DNA of 9,332 nt, taken from JABIBU01 sp964464685 (GTDB taxonomy: Bacteria > Patescibacteriota > Patescibacteriia > Magasanikbacterales > UBA922). Made by a program: the position numbers and the translations under genes. Shown piece after piece: positions 1 through 4,991 of the stretch. The notes below the pieces were generated by a model, which ran no database searches, was not told where the DNA came from, and saw only the letters and a program-made list of their open reading frames with translations. How positions within the stretch are numbered: position 1 is the stretch's first letter; each line of letters opens with the position of its first letter. The stretch spans positions 1 to 9,332 of the forward strand of contig CAYXGV010000036.1 of assembly GCA_964464685.1 (NCBI GenBank). Reading direction: 5' to 3'.

Positions 1-450
1 AACAAACCAGAGCAGGTTTTTGAAATGATTTTGCAGACAGCTGGTGAATTACCAGCTCAGGCGGCAGCTCAGCCGTCTAATTTTGCTTTGCCGGCAAATT
101 GGCATGAGAGTCAAACAGAGGGTCAATTGGCAGTTGATGTGGGGCAAACCGACAAGGAAGTTGTGGTTGTGACGACCATGGCTGGTTCAATCACCGATAA
201 GATTGAAGTCTATATTAATAATGATTTATTAACTATACGTGGTTTGCGATATTCGCCAGTGGATGATTTGGAAAATATAGAAATGTTTCATCAGGAGTGT
301 TTTTGGGGTAAATTTTCTAGAACAATTGTTTTGCCAGTAGATGTAAGAGGTGATACTGCTAGGGCAGAATACAAAAATGGAGTTTTGACTATTTTTATAC
401 AAAAACAAACTACAAATGCCAAAGTGGAGGTAATTGTCGTGGATGATTGA
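1..450 (+). CDS. Small heat-shock protein (Hsp20/alpha-crystallin), 5' end outside the window
   Basis: An ATP-independent holdase chaperone that binds unfolding proteins in the cytoplasm, usually as an oligomer. Numbered from the ATG at 25 (141 residues), the alpha-crystallin domain covers about residues 31-128. It shows the family features: a hydrophobic strand EVVVVTTMAG, the WGKFSRTIVLPVDV strand pair (94-107) and the hallmark A-x-x-x-N-GVL motif at 114-121. The tail has V-x-V/I pairs (134-138) that could act as the IxI oligomer anchor. The frame has no stop from base 1, and the eight codons before ATG 25 (NKPEQVFE) read like protein. There is only a weak AGCAGG at 11-16 before that ATG. 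I therefore treat the gene as 5'-partial, with ATG 25 as an alternative start. It stops with TGA, 9 bases before the VanW-family gene, so the two are probably one transcript. The family call is firm; the start is not. Confidence 0.88.
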   Translation, partial: NKPEQVFEMILQTAGELPAQAAAQPSNFALPANWHESQTEGQLAVDVGQTDKEVVVVTTMAGSITDKIEVYINNDLLTIRGLRYSPVDDLENIEMFHQECFWGKFSRTIVLPVDVRGDTARAEYKNGVLTIFIQKQTTNAKVEVIVVDD

Positions 451-459
451 TTATAAAAT

Positions 460-2463
460 ATGAAAGAAAAAATAAAAATAGTTTGGGGTAAAATCAAGTC
501 GTTAATAAATTGGCGACGTTTTTGGATTTGGTCTTTAGTTTTAATTGTTATTTTGGGAATATTTTTTGTTTCAGTTATTGCTTATGGTTTTTCTTATAAT
601 GATAAAGTAATACCACAACTAAAAATTGATGACATTCCAATCGGCGGTATGGGTAGACAAGATCTAAAAGATTTTTTGGAAGATATGACAGATAAATTGA
701 TAAATGAAGGTTTTAAATTTGAATATTCAATAAACGGTGATTATAATTCAGTCGTTATTTATCCTACAGTTTTGTCAGAAGAAAGGGCAATTGAAATTGC
801 TTATATAGATATAGACAAAGAAGTTGACCGCCTATTTAATTTTGGCAAAGAAAATAATTTTTGGTTAAGATCTTGGCATGTTTTGCTAGCTCGCTTTTAT
901 GCGCAAGAAGTTTATTTGCAAAATATAACAATAGATGAAGATAATTTATTTACAGCATTACGTGAGGCACTTGGTGAACAGCAAGTTTTTGCCAAAGATG
1001 CCAACATTGAAGTCACTACTGTCAGTCCTTTGGAATATAAAATTACCAGCTCTACCCCAGGTATAACCTATGACTTCGGTGGGTTAGTAAATAAAATTAG
1101 AGATTCTTGGTCACGATTAAAGAATGTGGATTTAAAAATAGATAAGAATGATGTCGCACCCGTGATATTAGTAGAAGATGTAAAAACAATTGAAAATCGT
1201 TTACCTTCTATTTTTGATGACGGTGGTTTGCAATTAACTTACACTGATCCACTTACTAGATTGGGTTTTACTTGGTGGATCGGGGTGGATGAAATAAAAA
1301 AATGGTTGCAAGTACAAAAATATATCAAAGACGAATCAGAAATTAGTTTTGTTTTTGGTTTAAATAAAGAAGCTGTGGAAAATTATCTAGATACCGAAAT
1401 AATTCTAAAAGTAAATGTTAATTCACGTAATGCAAAATTTGAAATGAATGCAGAGAGTGGAAAAGTTTTGGAATTTCAAGGTTCTAGACCGGGTATTGAA
1501 TTAGACAAAGAACAAGTTTATCAAGATCTTAACCAAGCAATTATTGAGAGAACTTGGCATGATGAGGCTACGACAAAATCAATTCAGTTGACAGTTAAAA
1601 AAGTGGAACCATTAATAAAAACTGGTGATGTAAATGAGTTGGGGATTATTGAGATTTTGGGGGTAGGGGTGTCTGATTATTCGCGTAGTCCAGCCAATCG
1701 AATTGCTAATATTAAAAATGCAGTCAACAAATTAAATGGTACATTGATAAAACCTGGAGAAGTTTTTTCTACTATTGAACATACCAAGCCGTATACTTTG
1801 GAAGGCGGTTATTTGCCAGAATTAGTAATTAAAGGTGATGAAGTTAAGCCAGAAATTGGTGGTGGTTTGTGTCAGATTGGTACGACATTGTTTAGAATGG
1901 CGATGAATTCTACCATGGAAATAACGGAAAGGCGTAATCATTCGTTGGTTGTTTCTCATTACAATGATCCAACTAATAATAATCCGGGAACAGATGCAAC
2001 TGTTTATGACCCAGCACCTGATTTTAAATTCAAAAATGATACTGATAATTATATTTTGATTCAGACTGATATGAATACTAAGACCGAGGAGTTATATTTT
2101 ACTATATGGGGAACGAGTGATGGACGAGTTGGTACCTATACCCAACCAATTGTGGAGCGTTGGATTCCGTACGGTGAAGAAAAAATAATTGAGACCACCA
2201 AATTAGAACCTGGTGTAAGACAATGTCAAAATGCTTTTATTGGCGCTGATGCTTCTTTTACCTATACCCGACAATTTGCTGATGGCACCAAAGAAGAAAC
2301 TTTGTTTGAAAGTCATTATCGACCATTGCCAAAAATTTGTTTGGTGGGTGTAGAAAAGACACCAGAAGTGGTTGATTGCGTCGAAGGGGAGGATTGTTTG
2401 ATTCAAGATTTGGTGGATGAAAATAATGAAGTTTCACAAACAATTGAGGCTGTAATCGAGTAA
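460..2463 (+). CDS. VanW family protein, membrane-anchored, with peptidoglycan-binding-like repeats
   Basis: A 667-residue envelope protein. Residues 1-20 are basic, and 21-43 form one hydrophobic helix that acts as an uncleaved anchor, leaving the rest outside the membrane. Residues about 48-385 look like two YoaR-type peptidoglycan-binding domains (PF12229-like); each contains a TPGI/RPGI-like turn (199-202 and 343-346). The VanW domain (PF04294) spans about 395-535. It has KPGEVFS (431-437), GGGLCQIGTTLF (467-478, with Cys471), RRNHS (491-495) and the YDPAPDFKFKN strand. Residues about 560-630 resemble a G5-like module. The C-terminal part carries four more cysteines (589, 627, 640, 646). 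VanW proteins occur in some vancomycin-resistance clusters and in many genomes without resistance; their biochemical role is unsettled, and nothing here suggests resistance. The gene starts 9 bases after the sHSP with no visible ribosome-binding site and ends just before an intrinsic terminator. Confidence 0.9.
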   Translation: MKEKIKIVWGKIKSLINWRRFWIWSLVLIVILGIFFVSVIAYGFSYNDKVIPQLKIDDIPIGGMGRQDLKDFLEDMTDKLINEGFKFEYSINGDYNSVVIYPTVLSEERAIEIAYIDIDKEVDRLFNFGKENNFWLRSWHVLLARFYAQEVYLQNITIDEDNLFTALREALGEQQVFAKDANIEVTTVSPLEYKITSSTPGITYDFGGLVNKIRDSWSRLKNVDLKIDKNDVAPVILVEDVKTIENRLPSIFDDGGLQLTYTDPLTRLGFTWWIGVDEIKKWLQVQKYIKDESEISFVFGLNKEAVENYLDTEIILKVNVNSRNAKFEMNAESGKVLEFQGSRPGIELDKEQVYQDLNQAIIERTWHDEATTKSIQLTVKKVEPLIKTGDVNELGIIEILGVGVSDYSRSPANRIANIKNAVNKLNGTLIKPGEVFSTIEHTKPYTLEGGYLPELVIKGDEVKPEIGGGLCQIGTTLFRMAMNSTMEITERRNHSLVVSHYNDPTNNNPGTDATVYDPAPDFKFKNDTDNYILIQTDMNTKTEELYFTIWGTSDGRVGTYTQPIVERWIPYGEEKIIETTKLEPGVRQCQNAFIGADASFTYTRQFADGTKEETLFESHYRPLPKICLVGVEKTPEVVDCVEGEDCLIQDLVDENNEVSQTIEAVIE

Positions 2464-2482
2464 AACGAGTATATTTTTATTT

Positions 2483-2513
2483 AAAAAAATGGCTAAAATA
2501 AGCCATTTTTTTT
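2483..2513 (+). terminator. Intrinsic terminator of the sHSP-VanW unit
   Basis: ATGGCT (2489-2494) pairs with AGCCAT (2501-2506) across a 6-base loop. The stem is extended by an A-run (2483-2488) against a T-run (2507-2512) that also supplies the U-tail. It lies 19 bases after the VanW stop codon. With A and T runs on the two sides it could work in both directions, but no minus-strand gene ends here. Confidence 0.85.
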
Positions 2514-2532
2514 AGTTTTCCACACACCCCTC

Positions 2533-2561
2533 TTGACAAGACGGTCAAAATGTGGTATAAT
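2533..2561 (+). promoter_or_regulatory. Consensus sigma70 promoter with extended -10
   Basis: TTGACA at 2533-2538, a 17-base spacer and TATAAT at 2556-2561, preceded by TGG (2553-2555), which is an extended -10. This matches the vegetative consensus perfectly and predicts a start near 2567. No convincing protein gene follows on this strand before the terminator at 2841-2875, so the promoter seems to serve a noncoding RNA. It is as good a match as the rpsP promoter in this window, so strong constitutive expression is likely. Confidence 0.85.
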
Positions 2562-2566
2562 AATTT

Positions 2567-2875
2567 GTTAGTTTATAGGGTTTAGAAGTATTGTCTATCT
2601 AGCCAAAAAATATAGACTAGCATTTCTCTGTATCCATCCCGATTTGAAACCGGGGCTGGGCTGGCTTAAAAGTAGAACAAATTTACTTTATGCGATTGGT
2701 CCTGATGTAAAGTGCATTTGTTCTGCATTCACAAGCATGGAGAGGTGTGTAATAGGATAGTACTGGCTCCGGCTCGTCTTCTCCCACCGCACACCTCTTT
2801 GGATGCAGCATTGAGTCCTCGGACTCCTATTATTCATGTTAGATCACCCCGACTTTGTTGGGGTGGTTTTGATTT
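2567..2875 (+). ncRNA. Candidate structured noncoding RNA of about 300 nt, family unknown
   Basis: The unit runs from a consensus promoter to a G+C-rich intrinsic terminator and has no plausible protein. Helices read from the sequence: GTCTAT/ATAGAC (2593-2598 with 2612-2617); CCCG/CGGG (2638-2641 with 2651-2654); AGAACAAAT/ATTTGTTCT (2674-2682 with 2716-2724), continued by ACTTTA/TAAAGT (2685-2690 with 2708-2713); a long hairpin GAGGTGTG/CACACCTC (2742-2749 with 2790-2797), with outer GCAT/ATGC (2735-2738 with 2803-2806); GAGTCC/GGACTC (2813-2818 with 2821-2826). AGCCA in the first loop (2601-2605) can pair with TGGCT (2662-2666), a possible pseudoknot. I looked for hallmarks of tmRNA (T-arm and CCA end), RNase P RNA (GGAAAGTCC core), SRP RNA (GGAAGCAGC loop) and 6S RNA (one long closing rod) and saw none. 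A divergent member of one of these remains possible. The boundaries are predictions. Confidence 0.6.
2841..2875 (+). terminator. Intrinsic terminator of the candidate noncoding RNA
   Basis: CACCCCGAC (2845-2853) pairs with GTTGGGGTG (2857-2865), with one G-T wobble and a TTT loop. AGAT/GTTT extends the stem by up to four weak pairs. The tail GTTTTGATTT is T-rich but interrupted. It is one of the most G+C-rich hairpins in the window. Confidence 0.8.
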
Positions 2876-2904
2876 AGCATTGATTCCACTGATTTAAAAA
2901 TGAT

Positions 2905-2980
2905 TCCACAGAAAAAAATAGAATATACTATAGTATATTCTATTTTTTTGACCGACTAAATTTTTTAGTCCAACTGTGGA
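2905..2980. repeat. Nested inverted repeat with a perfect 38-bp palindrome; likely bidirectional terminator
   Basis: The core 2912-2949 is an exact palindrome with 19-base arms and no spacer, starting with seven A and ending with seven T. Next to it is GACTAAA/TTTAGTC (2954-2960 with 2964-2970, TTT loop). Both are enclosed by TCCACAG (2905-2911) and CTGTGGA (2974-2980), so the single strand could fold as a three-way junction. The element lies between the plus-strand noncoding RNA and clpP, which ends at 3054 on the minus strand. The stem plus T-run on each strand fits a shared terminator for the two convergent units. The exact symmetry and enclosing repeat would also fit a small mobile palindromic element. 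Which is correct cannot be told here. Confidence 0.75.
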
Positions 2981-3011
2981 TTATAAATAAAAATGTCCTA
3001 ATCTATTGAAC

Positions 3012-3058
3012 TAAGCCAGCTTTAGTAGACATAGATAAAAAACTATCATAAAACTAGA
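3012..3058. repeat. Dispersed intergenic repeat, copy A
   Basis: Bases 3020-3058 match 8117-8155 in the same orientation at 32 of 39 positions. The shared blocks are AGTAGACA, AGATAAAAAAC and ATAAAAC, and most differences are C/T transitions. The copy runs over the clpP stop codon (3054-3056, minus strand). Just before it, ACTAAG and CTTTAGT (3010-3027) can form a small hairpin with one bulged T. Two copies in 9 kb of otherwise unique sequence suggest a family in this genome; its function is unknown. Confidence 0.55.
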
Positions 3059-3653
3059 TTACCTTATCAACAATTCCGTAGGCAACTGCTTCTTCGGCAC
3101 TCATGAAATAATCGCGGTCAGTATCTTTTTCTAGAGTTTTAATTTCTTTGCCAGTGTGAATGACGAGAATTTGATTAAGTCGGTCTTTGATTTTTAAAAT
3201 TCTTTCGGCGTGAATTTTTATATCACTGGCTTGGCCCTGCATACCACCCATGACTTGGTGAATCATAACCTCGCTATTTGGTAAACAAAAACGTTTGCCT
3301 TTTTTTCCAGCTGACAATAATACCGAAGCCATACTAGCGGCCATGCCAATACAAATAGTGGAAACATCAGATTTGATGTATTGCATTGTATCATAAATTG
3401 CTAGACCAGCCGTCACTGAACCACCAGGGGAGTTGATATAAATTTTTATATCTTTTTCAGAATTTTGATTTTCCAAAAAAAGTAATTGAGCTATCACTGT
3501 GTTGGCCATGTTATCATCAATTGTACTGCCTAAAAAAATTATTCGGTCTTTTAAAAGGCGAGAATAAATATCATAAGCTCTTTCTCCATAAGAGGTTTTT
3601 TCAATAACAGTCGGAATTAAGTATTGAGATTTTATTTCGTTTGAATCTGTCAT
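3054..3653 (-). CDS. clpP: ATP-dependent Clp protease proteolytic subunit
   Basis: The serine peptidase that forms the double-heptamer degradation chamber and works with an AAA+ unfoldase (ClpX, ClpA or ClpC, none in this window) in cytoplasmic protein turnover. The protein has 199 residues, a normal ClpP length. The N-terminal YLIPTVIEKTSYGERAYDIY block needed for axial gating and unfoldase contact is present. SPGGSVTAG (75-83) forms the oxyanion region. The triad is Ser107 in GMAASMAS, His132 in MIHQ and Asp181 in DTDRDYF, with the same 25 and 49 residue spacings as in E. coli ClpP. It ends at KVI without the longer tail of many homologues. No Shine-Dalgarno precedes ATG 3653. It is 54 bases downstream of the phosphoesterase gene on the same strand but has its own promoter-like sequence, so the two may be partly co-transcribed. 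Its stop lies in the dispersed repeat. Confidence 0.97.
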   Translation of the reverse strand: MTDSNEIKSQYLIPTVIEKTSYGERAYDIYSRLLKDRIIFLGSTIDDNMANTVIAQLLFLENQNSEKDIKIYINSPGGSVTAGLAIYDTMQYIKSDVSTICIGMAASMASVLLSAGKKGKRFCLPNSEVMIHQVMGGMQGQASDIKIHAERILKIKDRLNQILVIHTGKEIKTLEKDTDRDYFMSAEEAVAYGIVDKVI

Positions 3654-3692
3654 ATTAAATTATTATTAATATTTTTCTAATATCCTATATAT

Positions 3693-3721
3693 ATTCTACA
3701 CTATTTATTAATTATTTTCAA
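3693..3721 (-). promoter_or_regulatory. Predicted sigma70 promoter of clpP
   Basis: On the minus strand TTGAAA (3716-3721) and TAGAAT (3693-3698) are 17 bases apart, each five of six to consensus. The predicted start is near 3686, giving a leader of about 33 nt. The -35 lies within the last codons of the upstream phosphoesterase gene. Chance matches are likelier in such AT-rich DNA, so confidence is moderate. Confidence 0.55.
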
Positions 3722-4682
3722 ACATTGCCCAGATTTTTTCAAAAGCTTTTTCAATTGGTCCGTCGATACTAAAACCAGCCGCTTTTTTGTGGCCACCACC
3801 ACCGAGTCTAGTGGCTATTTGTGCAACATCAAAATCATCGCGGGTGGTACGCAAACTGCCTTTGATTTTTCCATCGGCTTGTTCTTTCAAAATTAGCGCT
3901 GCTTGGCCATCACTTAGATTATTTAAAAAGTTGGCAATGCCTTCGCTTTCGACTTCATTATCACCATGACTTTTGATATCATTTTGGGTGACGTAAGTAT
4001 AAATTATCTGGTGTTTTTCGTTAATTGTCAGGCGGGATAAAACCACACCCCAGAGTTTTAGGGCAGTGATTGATTTATTTTTTAAAAACCAATTTTTAAC
4101 TAAATTAAAATTAGCACCGCGGTGAATGAGGTCGCTGGCAACTTTGAGTGATTTTTCAGTAGTTCCGGGATTAGAAAAGTTTTCCGTGTCAGTGATAAGA
4201 CCAGTTAGAAGTGCCATGGCCATGTTTTTCGTGATTTTTATATTGTTTAATTTAAAAAAGAAATATAAAATTTCAGTAGTGGAAGAGGCTTGACTAATTA
4301 TTAAATTGTAATGGCCAAATTTTTTGTTGGTAGAATGGTGATCAATATTTATTATTATTGGTTCATGTTTTAATTTGGCGATATAGTCAGCCACACCAGC
4401 GTACTTCAAATCTCCTGAATCTAACACAATAATCAAATCATGGTCAGCATTTTGCCAAATTGATCCATTTAAATTTGGAATTATTAAATGAGGTAAATTG
4501 GCCAAATGTTCGGCTGGTTCAGTCAAACAAAAAGTATTGTATGGTTTTTTTATTAAATCCAAAAAATAGGCCAAAGCTGAAATTGATCCTAGTGCGTCAC
4601 CATCTGGATTTTGATGACAAATAAGCAGGACTTTGTTTGTCCTGATAATTTCATTGTAGATTTGTTTGGCGGTTCGGTGCAT
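3708..4682 (-). CDS. DHH/DHHA1 phosphoesterase, NrnA-type oligoribonuclease/pAp phosphatase
   Basis: A 324-residue enzyme of the bifunctional NrnA type. Known members degrade 2-5 nt RNA and dephosphorylate 3',5'-bisphosphates such as pAp. The metal-binding DHH domain (about 1-200) has all motifs: HQNPDGDALGS (23-33), VLDSGD with Asp88, NIDHH (112-116) and TGLITDTENFS with Asp165. The DHHA1 substrate-binding domain (about 215-324) has GSLRTTRDDFDVAQIA (275-290) and GGGGHKKAAG (294-303). The length is typical of NrnA, and far shorter than RecJ or GdpP, with no PAS, GGDEF or membrane segments. Cyclic-dinucleotide or pApA hydrolysis is an alternative specificity. It is first in a minus-strand block ahead of clpP and is read from a promoter that shares its -35 with smc. 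ATG 4682 is the natural start since the N-terminal helix precedes motif I by the usual distance; no ribosome-binding site is evident. Confidence 0.93.
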   Translation of the reverse strand: MHRTAKQIYNEIIRTNKVLLICHQNPDGDALGSISALAYFLDLIKKPYNTFCLTEPAEHLANLPHLIIPNLNGSIWQNADHDLIIVLDSGDLKYAGVADYIAKLKHEPIIINIDHHSTNKKFGHYNLIISQASSTTEILYFFFKLNNIKITKNMAMALLTGLITDTENFSNPGTTEKSLKVASDLIHRGANFNLVKNWFLKNKSITALKLWGVVLSRLTINEKHQIIYTYVTQNDIKSHGDNEVESEGIANFLNNLSDGQAALILKEQADGKIKGSLRTTRDDFDVAQIATRLGGGGHKKAAGFSIDGPIEKAFEKIWAMFENN

Positions 4683-4688
4683 ATCTTA

Positions 4689-4785
4689 GTTAGAAAGTTC
4701 ATAAAGTTAGAAAGTTTGTAAAGTTGAGTGTTTAGTTGGATTCTTTGTGGACTTTATGGCTTTATGACTTTTGACTTTATGGACT
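4689..4785. repeat. 17-bp tandem repeat forming one side of an imperfect inverted repeat
   Basis: Two adjacent 17-base units (4689-4705 and 4706-4722) agree at 15 positions, each built on GTTAGAAAGTT..TAAA. The segment 4751-4785 contains ACTTT/GACTTTATGG words that are their reverse complement. For example 4696-4707 pairs with 4774-4785 at 11 of 12 positions. The whole can fold into a long loose hairpin in the leader of the phosphoesterase mRNA. It is A+T-rich and of low complexity, so structure and origin are uncertain. Confidence 0.6.
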
Positions 4786-4801
4786 ATTTAAAGAACGCTC
4801 T

Positions 4802-4830
4802 ATTCTATATTATATACTAATTATTGTCAA
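4802..4830 (-). promoter_or_regulatory. Predicted sigma70 promoter of the DHH phosphoesterase gene
   Basis: Minus-strand TTGACA (4825-4830), 17-base spacer, TAGAAT (4802-4807). The start is predicted near 4795, giving a leader of about 112 nt that contains the tandem repeats. The -35 occupies five of the six base pairs used by the -35 of the smc promoter on the other strand. Confidence 0.65.
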
Positions 4831-4852
4831 GTATTAAGAAAAAGTGTATAAT
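4824..4852 (+). promoter_or_regulatory. Predicted sigma70 promoter of smc
   Basis: TTGTCA (4824-4829), 17-base spacer, TATAAT (4847-4852). The start is predicted near 4859, with a leader of about 133 nt containing a long inverted repeat. It is back to back with the phosphoesterase promoter, because TTGTCAA reads TTGACAA on the other strand. RNA polymerase should be able to occupy only one of them at a time. Confidence 0.7.
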
Positions 4853-4870
4853 ACTAGGTATACATACCAA

Positions 4871-4970
4871 TATACGAACAATACTAATTATACGAATGCT
4901 ATACGAATTCCCATATAGAAAAATATTAGTATAGCATTCGTATAATTAGTAAATTAGTATATTTGTATAT
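4871..4970. repeat. Long inverted repeat with TATACGAA words in the smc leader
   Basis: Perfect 23-base arms at 4882-4904 and 4929-4951 flank a 24-base loop. Weaker pairing continues outside: ATATACGAA (4870-4878) against TTTGTATAT (4962-4970), 8 of 9. TATACGAA occurs three times on the plus strand, starting at 4871, 4889 and 4900. The element lies wholly between the predicted smc transcript start and its ATG, so the mRNA would carry a very stable hairpin ending about 40 bases before the start. No T-run follows the right arm directly, but TATTTTTTTATTC follows about 17 bases later. It could be a mobile palindrome, an mRNA stabiliser or an attenuator. Confidence 0.8.
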
Positions 4971-4991
4971 TTTTTTATTCAACTTCCTTCC

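Noticed and set aside
2622..2630. ATTTCTCTG, the same nonamer as the 5' end of E. coli 6S RNA
   Set aside because: The complementary 3' strand needed for the 6S closing stem is missing, and the region folds as several separate hairpins.
2638..2660. T-arm-like sequence on the minus strand, suggesting a tRNA or tmRNA end
   Set aside because: The loop reads TTTCAAA with a weak closing pair. No acceptor stem, anticodon arm or CCA end fits around it.
2701..2712. CCTGATG resembling a hammerhead ribozyme core
   Set aside because: The core reads CTGATGT rather than CTGATGA and the GAAA partner lies upstream outside a hammerhead arrangement.
2712..2897. 61-codon open frame on the plus strand inside the noncoding RNA region
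   Set aside because: It runs through the strong hairpins and the terminator, has no ribosome-binding site and its residue composition looks random. The RNA structure explains the region better.
4871..4907. Three TATACGAA repeats as a possible CRISPR array or origin iterons
   Set aside because: Units are 8 bases, irregularly spaced (18 and 11), with no spacers of constant length, no cas genes, and no dnaA or replication gene nearby.
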